Shown: in pieces, positions 48,301-59,275 of the stretch
How the letters are laid out: each line of letters begins with the position of its first letter
How positions within the stretch are numbered: position 1 is the first letter of the stretch
Assembly: GCF_036669915.1 (NCBI RefSeq)
Contig: NC_089323.1
Location: 15,998,087 to 16,062,086 of the forward strand
Source: Pocillopora verrucosa
Lineage: Eukaryota > Cnidaria > Anthozoa > Scleractinia > Pocilloporidae
Direction: 5' to 3'
Length of the DNA stretch: 64,000 bases
Notes under the pieces: generated by a model
Databases searched by the model: none
What the model saw: the letters and a program-made list of their open reading frames with translations, nothing else
Told to the model about the DNA's origin: nothing
Made by a program: the position numbers and the translations under genes

Positions 48301-49953
48301 TTCTCACAAGCATTTCACGAGCAACTCGATTGTTTACCGACCCTAACAATGCCAGAATTCCCGTTCAGTATTAAATATTAAAGCAACGTCGAAATAGGAA
48401 AGCGAAAACCCTTTACGTCGGGGTTTCTGCTCTCGGATTATGCAAAATTTTAGCGACATCACATTGTTGTTTTGCGTATGAAGGCTATGAAAAGTTCAAA
48501 GCTTTGAAACAAGTGTGACGCCCAATGGTTTAGGTTACTTATCCTTCTAACTCCCGTGAGTGACCAAGACAGAATTTCTCCTGACGATATTATTACAATA
48601 CCTTGCAGACAAGTGATGAGAATTTAGAAAAATATCAAGGGAATTATTGGTTGATCCAGTACCGATTTCTCCGAACTACCACCTTAAGAGTTGTATCGCA
48701 GACAGCAAGGGGAATTTCTAATGATATCTTGGGAGTGAAAAAGTAAAAAATTTCTCGATGTGTTTATTTGTTTTGGGGGTTTTCCCAAAATGAGCTTTGA
48801 ATATGTCATGAGATGAACGTGACCGGGCTGTTACGTAAATCGTGTTCCTGTGAAAATCTCATGACCAAGGAAAGTTAGATGGAACGAGATAACATTTTTT
48901 TAGATTCCATCATTTCCTTCCTACTAATATCCATTGGCAAGGCAGAAGTCTTCTCTGATTAAACAACGGTGAAGTTCATTTCTAGGTTATGGCTGATCCT
49001 CACGTGACGTGACGAAGCTTACAATATGACCTGTGCCACACGCTCTGAGGGTTCCTGCCTTATTTGGAAAAAGTCACGTCGTCTTTTTTCATTCATATAG
49101 TGCTTACCCAAACGCAACCACTTTGATGCTCTAAATTTTTTCAAAATAGCTCCCTTTTTGCGCTCTCTTCTGTTTCTTTGTTCTTCTACGATTTCGTACC
49201 GATATTAAGCAATTTCACAAAACCTGATGACTTGTTTTAGTCTGTTTGTTTACGTGTCACGACTTAAGTGATTTTAGGATACTCGTGACAGTGAAATGAA
49301 ACGTCTCTACACCTCATTGCATGTAAATATAATTTTTTGGCGCGATTCCCAGAGATAAACTTTTGAACTGATTAACAAGAGACGTCACTTGTACTTTTAA
49401 GTGCTTTTTAATCAAGAATTGAAATCGTTCTAGGTCTGAACTTTTTGAAACCAACTTCAAAACGTTGAGAAAGATGTTTATTTTGTCTTGTCACGAATGT
49501 TGGGCAGAGAAAAACTCTGAGTACCCCGAAATTGAACCTCAGAAATAACACTTCAAAACGTGTTATTCTAAAATGAAGCGTAAATAAAATTTTGTCTAGA
49601 TTCAGCTGCACTCCTAAATCAAATTAACAACAACAACAAAAAGAAAACAACGAAAAATGTTTTCGTTATGAAAGCTATGTTTACATCGGATCGTCTAAGT
49701 TCTACTTACTGATTCGTGATGTTTCAAGTCAAGAAATTGTTTTATCTTCATGTCAAGAGAAAGATAAGTGAAAATGGCACTTACATGGATAATATGTACG
49801 AACATCATTCTCCTTAGACCCTTCAGAAGTAAAGTTAGAGGTGCTGTGTTTAATAGACGGAGTAGCGTCGTCGCCATATCTCACCAGAACGGAGAACGAC
49901 ACCAGAAGTAGAGTTTGGAAGAGACCACTGATGAGAGAAAATTTGAAGCCCAT
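42376..49953 (-). CDS. Rh-type ammonium transporter A (Rhesus glycoprotein family), last coding exon not resolved
   Basis: Rh proteins are trimeric membrane channels that pass ammonia/ammonium and possibly CO2. Exons on the minus strand: 49785-49953, 46772-46967, 46071-46366, 45331-45509, 44503-44640, 43738-43874, 42912-43093, 42376-42449. Together they give 457 aa. The tail exon after 42376 is unclear; an acceptor at about 42278 would add 16 residues and a stop at 42226, but is weak. Exon 1 has a first membrane helix and an NFT glycosylation site in the loop, as in RhBG/RhCG. Family blocks: [67 protein letters not shown]. Pore residues correspond to D175, H183 and H345 (RhCG D177, H185, H344). 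In exon 8, [12 protein letters not shown] replaces the [12 protein letters not shown] of copy C. Divergent from copy B, with 1.5 kb between the start codons. Confidence 0.93.
43197..43393 (+). repeat. ~200-bp AACCCTTT-type element, diverged copy in Rh A intron 6
   Basis: Contains GACCCTTTCTACATCAACAT, GCATACTGTTCTCTTTACAT, CTGGCAAGGAGAATGTGG and GGGAGAAATAAGAAGCCAG in family order, about 100 bases upstream of Rh A exon 7. Confidence 0.55.
43951..44150 (+). repeat. ~200-bp AACCCTTT-type element, copy in Rh A intron 5
   Basis: Contains TTAGCACTCATATCAATATG, CATATTCTCCTTACTG and TTGGCGATCATTTCTTTCATT, and ends AGTTACTCTTAAGGGTTAAT. Confidence 0.65.
44719..45023. repeat. Tandem duplication, ~165-bp period, in Rh A intron 4
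   Basis: Copies begin at 44719 and 44884 with GGTTGTTTTGGTTTTGCT and share ACTCTCTCAGCCAAT, GCCAGCGTT and CGCTTTAGGCA. The second copy lacks ~25 bases in the middle. Both carry CCAAT-like words (ATTGGT, CCAATCAG), which are common in this repeat type and need not be promoter elements. Confidence 0.7.
46497..46660 (-). repeat. ~200-bp AACCCTTT-type element, inverted truncated copy in Rh A intron 2
   Basis: Reads on this strand TTCACCAGTTTAAGAAGCTC, CAAATTCTCCTTGTCAGC, GGTATGGAGAATATGCATGC and ends GAGGTGTAAGGAGTTAA, the reverse complement of the family. Confidence 0.65.
47213..47240. repeat. C-rich homopolymer tract
   Basis: Nearly pure C run (CCCCCCCCCC, A, CCCCCCC, G, CCCCCC) in Rh A intron 1. 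A G-rich strand of this kind could form a G-quadruplex. Confidence 0.9.
47284..47420. repeat. 20-bp tandem array, 6-7 units, in Rh A intron 1
   Basis: The unit AATCGAACCTCGGAATGAGG is repeated with almost no variation from 47284; the seventh unit (47404) runs into unique sequence. The 7th unit plus the next ~140 bases also occur as a diverged single copy at 49530-49686, where the unit is present once. The array therefore grew from the left end of that segment. Confidence 0.9.
47404..47561. repeat. Dispersed direct repeat, copy 1 of 2, Rh A intron 1
   Basis: Contains CGTGTTATTCTAAAATCAAG, CAGATCAAATTAACATCA and ATGTTTTCGTTATGAAAGCT. Roughly 85% alike to 49530-49686 by eye, same orientation, about 2.1 kb apart inside the same intron. 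Confidence 0.75.
48541..48745 (-). repeat. Third AACCCTTT-type family, inverted copy in Rh A intron 1
   Basis: Reads on this strand CTAACTCCCGTGAGTGACCA, AGACAGAATTTCTCC and CAGACAGCAAGGGGAATTTC, and ends ATATCTTGGGAGTGAAAAAGT, the reverse of the copies at 13697 and 20211. Confidence 0.65.
49530..49686. repeat. Dispersed direct repeat, copy 2 of 2, Rh A intron 1
   Basis: Partner of 47404-47561, with ATTGAACCTCAGAAATAACA, CGTGTTATTCTAAAATGAAG and ATGTTTTCGTTATGAAAGCT. It lies about 100 bases downstream (in transcript direction) of the Rh A exon 1 donor. Confidence 0.75.
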
Positions 49954-51478
49954 GTTAGCTCCAGGCGTACAGCTCTGTTCTGTAGGACTATTACGAAGAG
50001 ACTGATAGAGTGGTGCGACTTAAGGCAGGTCTAAATCTGTACAAAGTTCTACAGTGGAATGAAATATTTTTTGGCGACTAATTCCAGTTCCGATCCAGGG
50101 TTAAATAGTCTCCATTAGCCCCTCAGGTACAGAGCACGTGAAGATTGTTGCTCTTCAGAAGGGGTGTCGTCTCACTCCTCTCAGACAAAGAGGATTCAGA
50201 GCTAGGAATAGTTTTGGGCCTAAAGGTTAATTTCCACACAAAACCATTAGTGGTATAAGAAAGATTTCATTGGTATTACTCGTTTTTTCTTTCACAAATT
50301 GTCAGTCATCGTTTAAGCTCTGAAAATTGGACTAAAAAACCTTGTTAATCTTTGAAATTAGATGAATTTATTTCTAAAGTGCGTGGAAAGCTTGTAATAC
50401 GTACCCGAACAAACCTGTTTTTTTTTATGTCCAGCACGTCACGATGGACCTTAGACCTTGGAACTTGAGTCCTCCTCTCTTGGGTACCCAAATAGATTCC
50501 TCGTCCTATGGGTACCCCTGTGAGCTCCTTCAAACATGATCCGTGTGAGTGACAATGCTGTATATACAATATCGTTATAAGAATATACAAGAATTGGATA
50601 TTTTTGTCTATGTATGTTTCGCTCTTGTGACAGGCCTCTAAGAAATATTGATTATTTAACAATTGATGTCCCTTTTAGTCGTACAGAAACTTTAAAGAAT
50701 TCTTTTTTTTACTCGGGTTTGTTGCGCATGGAACGAATTATCTCTCAGCATTAGGGAATCTAACTAACACCTTACCACTCTTTCGCAAGAAATTGTTTAT
50801 TAATTTTTATGATAAGTTCAGTGCCATTTTTTTAATCGTAATTATTTTATTTCTATTTTGAGCTTAAAGCATTTTTTAACACTGATTTTTTAACTTAGTA
50901 AATCAACAAGGCAGTTTATTTTAAGGGATCTTAAGCTGTCCTCAAATTGATTGAATTGACGGGCTCAATTTAATTAATTTGGAATTTGTATTAAAGATTA
51001 AAGATATAAGTTTAAAGAGCAAATTGCTCTTTACCTCTCCTCTGTCACAAGATATTTCATGTGACTTTTCACCTTTTTATTTTATAGAAACGTTACATGA
51101 AAATTCAATATGCTCACGGAAGTCCGTCAACGGGTAATTATTGGAAAAACCGTTAATTAAATTGACCTTTTTCTCTGAGGTTGTCTTCTGTTGCCTAATG
51201 TCACAAATCCATTTTTTTTGCGCTTTTTTGAAAAATAACAGTTATGATGAATCTCTAAAATGCCAGGAAGTATTGTAATATCCTGACAGTGCCCATCATA
51301 TTTTTTCCTTTTCTGTAAGCGGCAAACAGAAAAGCAAACAAGTTTCGCTTTGCCTTACTTGTCCAGAAGCGCAGAGTACAAATTCTGTACCAGGCCTCTA
51401 GATTACTCGCACAAAAACTGGGCCATGTCTCTGATGCCCCTTGAGCCTTAGTACAGTTGAAGTCGCAAAGACCTGAAA
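49954..51478. promoter_or_regulatory. Divergent intergenic region of Rh genes A and B
   Basis: The start codons of Rh A (minus) and Rh B (plus) face away from each other across 1525 bases, so both promoters lie here. I cannot identify specific sites. A 105-codon open frame on the minus strand (50345-50662) has no recognisable domain and is not called. Confidence 0.5.
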
Positions 51479-54400
51479 ATGGGTCTGAAATTTTCAGTAA
51501 CCTGTGGGCTCTTCGAGCTGATGCTGTTGACCCTGTTTGCTGTTCTGGTTAAATATGGGGAGCGTGCTATGCCCCCATCGCGACGAATAAGCCAGGACGT
51601 AAACAAAAGCTCTGAAGTACACTTTCACACGGGTCCTGAGAATGATGTGCCGATTCTCTATCCTTGTAAGTGAAATGTGCATCGTTATCTCTCTAATACT
51701 TAGGATAAAGAGGAGCCGCATTGTACTGTTTGGTCCTTACCCTACAAAGTGACACAAATTTTTTTCACGAAATAAGTCGAACACGTTTTGTCCTCATGTT
51801 CCGTCACCCTTCAGTAAGTCAGTGTTTTTTTTTATCTCTCTAATACTTAGGATAAAGAGGAGCCGCATTGTACTGTTTGGTCCTTACCCTACAAAGTGAC
51901 ACAAATTTTTTTCACGAAATAAGTCGAACACGTTTTGTCCTCATGTTCCGTCACCCTTCAGTAAGTCAGTGTTTTTTTTTTTATGAAACAGTGAGGCCCA
52001 GCATAAAGTTCGCTATGGTTCAATGATAAAAAATAGGGGCGCGAAACGCGAAAGTCTGAAGTTCGATTCCTCAAGGGGACTCTGAAATTTTTCTTGGACC
52101 TACGCTAAAGACAAGACGAAAAAACATCCTTCTTTAATGTTAAAGGGCTGATAAGAATGAAAATTATTTACTTGAAATGGAATAACAAAATCATTCAGCT
52201 GAGATGAATTTAAGCTATCGACACTTGCGTTCTATTAGTCGGTTGGCTGACCTTAATTTTCAAAAAATTGCGCAAAGACCGTATAAACTTTAGCGTGAAA
52301 AGAGTTTTTGACGTTTTTAGATGAAACACATAGTTGGACAGTTTCTGTAGTAAACGATAGTCACTTGCTGGAACATGTAGTAAAATCACCGGTAGAAAGA
52401 TTATTGTTACAATTTTCCTTTTGCCTTGTCATACAAATTTTTAAATTGTATTTAAGAGGACAAAAGAACCATGTCAGATTTTTCATTTTATTTTCAAAGC
52501 AAAATTGATCTATCATGATCTATCAGTAGCTTGAGTGCTTTCTTTTCTATTTACATGCCGGCTTTCACCGTCTCATTACTAATGTCCACTGCTTCGTGAA
52601 ACCACGTTTTTCTGGTCGATCTGGGTCCCATGATCAACCCGCAAGAGTCTCATGATCACCAGTCAAAACCGCGAAAAGACTCGTATTTGTTACCATGATA
52701 CTTACTCTTTTCTTGTGATCGATGTAAGGCACAGTTCCGTAACTTAGCGATATATTTTCCTTCCCAAGGGGACATAGAGGATATTACATCGCCGCGCGTG
52801 CAAGTGGATACAAATTGTATCTTCGAGTATTCGTAACACCTATCAACAAATAAACATGTAAACACCCTCGCCTCGCGCTCACTTTTACGCGCGCGAAGGC
52901 TCTTGCTTCCACACACAGCTCTTGTTCGGTTTGCTCCTGTGCGCGTGTGTTTATAATGGATACATGCTGGTGCAAAACCACGCGCACGTCTTAGCCTTTG
53001 ACCTTTATTACTTCTCAATGAAAATTGGTTCAACTTTTTCCTTTTTTAATTCTTCTGCTTTAATCTGCTCCTTAATTTTAGTTTCGATTGAGGAGATAGA
53101 TCAAACATTCGAGACAGCATTCGGTCATATTCGCAAACGTGTCGAAAGTCGTCAAAAATACACCGTTACACGTCATGTTTTCAACTGTTATCATGATTGT
53201 TTCGCTTTTCTTGCTGTCTCGCTTCATTTTTTTTTCTTACGTGTCTTCTGTTTCCTTCTACAGTCTTTCAGGATGTCAACGTTATCGTCTTTTTTGGCGT
53301 TGGTTTATTGATGACCTTCCTAAAGAAGTATGGTTATAGTGGTGTGGGATACAATTTCTTCATCGCTGCCCTCCTTTCCCAATGGGGTGCAATTGTAAAT
53401 GGCTGTTTTAATCAGATTTACATCGATGGAAAAGACCACATTGAAATTGGTCTAAGAAGGTATGTATAGGTAATCAAATGATTTCTAGTGCAATTTAGAA
53501 TAAATAGACACGAGTAAATTTTTTTCAAAGACTAAAAAAATTTACAAACGTTTATTTATTCCAAATTGCACGAGAATAGTCATATGATTACGTAATAACA
53601 ATATACATGAAAAAATACGAGATAGCTTGTCATAATTATGTAAAAGCAAAGCGCGCACATCAAGTGCAAAAATAATTTATTCAAACCCTGCAAGTGACAT
53701 GGTACTTTCGGTCAAAACAACCGCGTACGATCTAAGCAATGATATACAATGATATTTTCACATATTTAAGGCGTAAGAAAGTTCAAAGTCCGGCTAAACA
53801 GTTCAAGGAGTTGTTCAGTCTGGTTTGTTACTTCTTTGCACTGAATTAACCCTCTTCTGCATTGAATTACCTGAAAACTGCATTTATCTTAACCAATCAG
53901 AATTGATTAATTTTTTCATGTATTTTGTTAGTGCCAAAAAGATCCAAAAGTCGTATTTCACCGTTTATTCTCTATAAAGACTTTATTAGCAGGCTAAGTG
54001 CGAAATGAATATTTTTTCTTTTTCTTGCTGTGCCCTATAGAAAGTATTGAAATTAAGTTTACTAATCTACCCACCATGTTGTCTTGCATAATTAAAGGTA
54101 TAAATGTGTGAGAGTGGAACAAATAGGCCGCAGCCCGTGCATAATTACGAATGCAACGATTTACTTCTTATGCTTTCGCTTCGTCTGATTTCAATGCAGT
54201 TTGATAAGCGCGGAGTATGCCGCCGTTACTGTCCTCATCAGCTTTGGAGTGGTCTTGGGAAAAGTGAGCCGCCTGCAACTACTTGTCATCGGTATCCTGG
54301 AAATATTATTCTATGCCATCAATAATTTGTTGGCAGTCAAATATCTGAAGTACTCCGACGCAGGAGGGTCTATATTCTTGCATGCGTTTGCGGCGTATTT

Positions 54401-55249
54401 CGGTTTAGCCTTGTCGTGGATACTTTACAATGAAAATTCTTTGGACAATTATAATGAAGGATCCAGTTACCATTCAGATATTTCTGCTATGATTGGTAAG
54501 ATATAAAGGTATTATCCTGAAACAATTCTCTAGGTACTTGCTTAAATATGTCACAGCAGTCACACACACGACAAATTGAATCGTATTTGGCTCAGCTTAC
54601 AGAGCAGCTGTTGTTTCTATGTGTTTTTTAAAAAGAAATAGCGCGGGAAATACGCGCGTAAGATGCACGGAGTGCGAGCAAATCAACCGCCAAACCCCTA
54701 CTCGAGCCCAGTCCACATCCCCTCTTGTCTGAAACTGCAACAACTTACACTAGCACTTACCCCTGACTCGTCTCCAGTCATCTCCGAGGGAAGCGCTCAG
54801 GGGTGAATTAAGGAATAGCCACCTTACCTCCTCCTCCTTGTCGCCTGTCACAACGTCCCGTATCTATTTCTCTCGCGATTCTAAAGACCGAAAACAGACT
54901 GGAGATGAATCAACATTCGCCATTGCTTGAGTCAACTTTCGATCACTGACAGACATAAAAAGACCGCAAATGTCGTTTGCAATCCAATATCTGATCAAAC
55001 CTCTAAGTTTTGTTACTATCTATGTTGGGTAATTTTGTAGTATCAACTGAGTTGATAACGTAAATTGGCCATCGTTAAGAGTTACATAGCTGACGTTTCG
55101 AGCGCTAGCTCTTTGCCAGAGCAAATGACGAAGGGCTATGCTAGAAACGTCAACTTTGAAACTCTTAATGGTGGCCAATTTACGTTATCAACTCAGTTGA
55201 TACTACTTAATTACCCTGTTATACTCTCCCAACTCTCCCACCGATGCAA

Positions 55250-55281
<32 letters not shown>

Positions 55282-58122
55282 ATCCATTCTACAACATGCG
55301 CTTCAACTGGAAGGAGATTTTAACAAATATATTCGTTGCTGGTAAACCCGAAATCGTAAACTATGTTATATCTCAGGTACTCTATTCCTGTGGTTGCTCT
55401 GGCCCAGTTTCAACGCTGCGTTACTGCCTCCAGATTACGTCGCTCAACATCGCTCCATCATCAACACTTACTTCTCCTTAACTGCATCCTGTGTTGTGGT
55501 TTTTGTGCTGTCGCCTATCTTTCAGAGAAGTGGCGGTAAATGGAAAATAAGTATGGTGAGAAAAAAATTAGTCCTTTCGATTCTTAGAGCTCGCGACACG
55601 GTTGCGCCTAAAGCGGGAGGGAAGATTGGGTGATTAATATGACCTCCTGTCAGTCAACAAAAAGGGATAATTATATAAAAACTGAACGACAACAAACCAG
55701 TATGCTCGACCACTACGATGTTAGTTCAAGATCTTCCCTCCCGGGTGAGGCCTCAGACTATTCACAATTCTTGCAATATGATAAACAAATGCACCCACAA
55801 GTCATTCAAACTTTGGCAAGAAAAAATACGTTTGGAGAACCCTGATAATTTTAACTAGAGACTCGTTTAGTAAAATATGAAAAAATGGAGAAGATTCACT
55901 AAATAAATGGTTACAAAATTTGTAGCAGTGTACATATTTTGAAGTTTTAAAAGCAGCTGCTTTCTTTTTTTTAGGTTCACGTTCAAAACGCTAGTCTGGC
56001 CGGCGGCGTTGCCGTGGGAACAACATCTAACATGTTTTTGACACCTTTCGGAGCTCTTTTAATTGGTTGTTGCGCCGGAGCACTGAGCACTGTGGGATTT
56101 TCCTATTTGACAGTAAGCAAAATGAATGTGTTTGATTTTAGATAACACGTCTACTTACTTAGTGTAATCACAGCAGCCTATTTAAAACAACCTGAGATAA
56201 AACGCAATATCCCTTACTTTTTCCTTGTCATTTTAAGTTTTTTTCCTGAACATGTACAAGAAAGGTTACTTTCCGCAACCTCGAACCCAGGCTGCATCCA
56301 AAGGAATGGACTTGTGCTGACATAACACTGTGATTTTACCCTGGTTAATAATAACCTCCCTTTTCTTGAACCACACCTGGGGATCTTTAAGGGAAGGTTG
56401 AAACGATTATTTACCGGCCTGGAGGTCCGCACGGTGAAAAACTGTGAACAAAGTCTGAGAAATGCTCCCTGAGGCCACACGTCAGGGGCAACAACAAAGT
56501 CCACGCTAAGTGTGCAGTATTTGTTACCATGACCTGTCAGAGAATGAATCAAAAGGCTGTACTCTATAAAGTTTCTTTCTTGTGAAACTAAAGCAATCAA
56601 GAGGTGTTTTAATGAAATGTTGAATGCAAAATCTTGTCAACATATAAAAGCTAATCTTTCTATTTTCAACTCTTACCTCATCCGTAGTCATTCTTAGCCA
56701 AGTCTCTCAAAATCCATGACACATGCGGTGTGCACAACTTGCATGGAATTCCGGGAATTTTCGGTGGCATTGCGGGCGCAATTATTACTGCGCTTGCACA
56801 AGTTGACTCATACGGATACGAAGGGTTTGTAGTTTCCTCTCTTTTGCAACAGATTTTGTATACATTGCCACTCAGAAAACCAAACCTAACGTGACAAAGC
56901 AGCCAATCTGAACGAAGAGAAATATCACACACGAGCCAATGAGAACTCGATATACAAACATATCCTGAGCGCGGGAAAACGCGGGTGACCATGTCGTGAA
57001 TGGTTAAGTTTTCCATCTTCTTGGCTGAGTGGGTGAAGAGTGTTTTTTCATTCTATTCCGCACTACTCTCGACACGTTCTCTTTTATTTTCAGTCTATTC
57101 AGTGTGTGGGGTGCGCGAGCTCCGAAGATGAACTCAATTGAATACTGGGAGCTGAAGAATATGAGTGTGAAGTTTGATGTGGGAGATGAACGATCAGCCT
57201 TTGTTCAGGCTGGTTACCAGGTCGCTGGTATTATGGTTACTTTAGCCATCTCTATCTTTGGAGGAATTGTGACTGGTAAAAATTTTTTAGTGATATCAGT
57301 TTTATCGAAAAACAGAAACGAAGCAATACGGTGGGTGACTGAAAAGCTGTACCAACATGCTTCAACAAGTCTCAGTTACTCCGAAAGTTGCCATTAGAGA
57401 TTAAAATTGATTTCCTAAAAGCGACTCTCATTATGAAATAGACTCGACATATTGAAACTGGTTTTCTCTATTTAGGTTTGATTGTTAAAAGAGAGATCTT
57501 TGATCCACCAGCTGAAGAACAACTGTTCGATGATGAGGATTTTTGGGTGGTGAGTGTGTATTGAGGCTTGATAACTGTTGAAATTCGGTACTAATCACTT
57601 ATGTGTAACAAGGGTCTAAAATACACGAGAGGGAATGAGACCGATACTCGACCCAAGCCTCTTTTTTGTGCGCTTTGTGTTTTATACACATGGGCGAGAA
57701 CTAGACACCACGAAATTTGCAAGGCTCTGTATTATAATTAACACTCATTGACCGATGTGGAGGTGAATGATGGTGGGTATGTAGCAAGTTGCAATGCGGC
57801 GAGATAAATATCCACCACTTTCACCAACACTGAGGTGAATAATTGTGTTAGCAGATACCAGACAGAAACAAAAAAAAATAGTTTATATTGCCAATATACC
57901 AAAAAATGGATAGAAATTTAATTGTCGACGCGCGATTTTGTCTCTTTGGCTACTCGGAGGTGAATAGTTCTTATCAATCACTTCCGAATCAGCGCGTACG
58001 AAAAGAACTATTCACCTTTGAGGTACAGTATATACTAATTATTCATTCTTAACATTAGCATTTGTTTCTTTTTCTGACAGCTCCCACAGAAACATATTGA
58101 GGGATACGAAAACATTGATTGA
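51479..58122 (+). CDS. Rh-type ammonium transporter B (Rhesus glycoprotein family), complete, 9 exons
   Basis: Exons: 51479-51665, 53264-53459, 54200-54495, 55377-55555, 55975-56112, 56688-56824, 57094-57275, 57476-57549, 58081-58122. All are GT-AG and phases join into 476 aa, the usual length for RhBG/RhCG-like proteins, with 12 membrane helices expected. Exon 1 encodes helix 1 ([19 protein letters not shown]) and an NKS glycosylation site in the first outer loop. Family blocks: [68 protein letters not shown]. Pore positions correspond to D181, H189 and H351. Around the first pore histidine it reads HAFAAYFG, where copies A and C read HTFGAYFG and HSFGAYFG. The cytoplasmic tail is short and acidic and ends EGYENID. 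Exon lengths 2-8 equal those of copies A and C. Confidence 0.95.
51685..51978. repeat. Perfect 147-bp tandem duplication in Rh B intron 1
   Basis: Copies 51685-51831 and 51832-51978 run from TTATCTCTCTAATACTTAGG to GTAAGTCAGTG plus a T-run. They look identical by eye apart from T-run length. The array starts 20 bases after the exon 1 donor. Each copy carries several GTAAG words that could act as cryptic donors. Confidence 0.9.
52015..52085 (+). repeat. tRNA-like fragment (tentative)
   Basis: GAAGTTCGATTCCTC resembles a tRNA T-arm/B-box and TATGGTTCAATGAT a weak A-box. The stems do not fully pair (one T-stem mismatch, no acceptor stem), so this may be a tRNA-derived SINE head. Confidence 0.3.
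53470..53591. repeat. Foldback element with ~55-bp arms, just after the Rh B exon 2 donor
   Basis: The left arm runs GTAATCAAATGATTTCTAGT ... GAGTAAATTTTTTT; the right arm runs AAAAAAATTTAC ... GAGAATAGTCATATGATTAC. They are imperfect inverted copies around a ~15-base centre. A transcript would form a long hairpin 10 bases downstream of the splice donor (53460). Similar elements are common in coral genomes. Confidence 0.75.
55033..55204. repeat. Foldback element with inverted hammerhead-like cores
   Basis: Outer arms AGTATCAACTGAGTTGATAA and TTATCAACTCAGTTGATACT are exact reverse complements and extend for about 45 bases with few mismatches. Inside, GACGTTTCGAGCGCTAGCTC (minus-strand core) and ATGACGAAGGGCTATGCTAG then AAACGTC (plus-strand core) are two oppositely oriented versions of the motif at 4407. 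In both, the CUGANGA block is mutated (CTGGCAA, ATGACGA), so neither is expected to cleave. Confidence 0.75.
57731..58040. repeat. Small repeat element in Rh B intron 8
   Basis: Shares ACCAAAAAATGG, a TTTGTCTCTTTGGCT block, CAGCGCGTACG and TATATACTAAT with the element at 15341-15600 in the same order. It ends about 40 bases upstream of the last Rh B coding exon. Confidence 0.5.
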
Positions 58123-59065
58123 ATCAAGATGAGCCGGCTGTAACTCTTACTCTGGGGCGCTTTGCCTATCAATATTCATTAGTTACATTGATTTAGTGTA
58201 ACTAGACAATTACTATTTGAATTTTTTATCTTGTGTATTACAATTTGATTTTTGTAGTTTTGACTTCCCTTATGTAAGACCATCAAGAACATGTTAACAT
58301 GTCTAACTGTTAAGTTTTCCTTTTTTTCAGAATCTTTCGAACGTCAATAAGAGTGTTTGCTATGGAGCTTTGTGAAATACAGTGCTATCTTTTCTGTTTC
58401 AGTGCTGTCTCTCTGCTGTTTAGCTGCAAAATCATGCGTATATTTAGAAGGCCCATTTATGATACATTTAGATAGCGCATTCTCTATATTAGTAAATATA
58501 CTCTGATGCACTTTAAAACATTTTGCGGAGGACTTTGGCCAGACTGCCTTAGGAGGTTTACAATTTTAGAAAGGAAATTTTGCAGGTGCCCCCAATTTAG
58601 TAATTTTTGGATACAAACCCAGACCAAACACCAAAAGTTACGTTCCCTACTCTTTGCGAGAAGAGATTGGGTTCTTTTACGTTCCCACTTTGATCTTATC
58701 CTGCCAATCCTTTAGTTGGCCTTTTCCTGTAAAGGGGCTAAGTCTAAGAATGAGAAATGGTTGGGGAGAAGAAGGGGATAAGTCGTTGATAAAACTTGCA
58801 TCGTGTGACATATGAATTGATGACAACAGTAGTGTACATTGTGTGGCAATTGTATTCCATCTGATCTCATGGCTAACACTCGTGCACCGTATATGTCTGA
58901 GGCTAAAACATACGTCGCCTTATAAGGATAGGAATACGGTTGTGGACCCTAATTTATATATATTCACTGACTCTTTTCTGGACTTATTGTGTTCTGACCA
59001 AGCCAACCCAAACATCCTGTCAATACGTCAAATCCAGCTTGATGGGTCGATCAACTCGAACCTCA

Positions 59066-59275
59066 AACCCTTTACTCTCTAACATCAGTCTGCATAATCT
59101 CCATACTACTCCTTAGACTTTTTCTTAGGATTCTGACAAGGAGAATTTGTTCAAAAATCAAGAGCTTCTTTAGTTGGTGATCATCTCTTTTATTCTCATA
59201 ACCTTCATGTTTGATTCAGGGGAGTTATTACAAGGAGAAATTAGATTTTAGTCACTCTTAGGGGTGAAAGGGTTA
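59066..59275 (+). repeat. ~200-bp AACCCTTT-type element
   Basis: Starts AAACCCTTTACTCTCTAACA, contains TTCTGACAAGGAGAATTTGT and TTAGTTGGTGATCATCTC, and ends TTAGTCACTCTTAGGGGTGAAAGGGTTAA. Confidence 0.7.

Noticed and set aside
50345-50662. 105-codon open frame between Rh A and Rh B
   Set aside because: No recognised family; composition like surrounding AT-rich DNA. It could be a retroelement scrap, but I cannot support it.
52015-52085. Functional tRNA gene
   Set aside because: A T-arm-like word is present but the acceptor and anticodon stems do not form.
56214-56600. 128-codon open frame on the minus strand inside an Rh B intron
   Set aside because: No recognised domain and antisense to a transcribed intron; probably repeat-derived chance frame.
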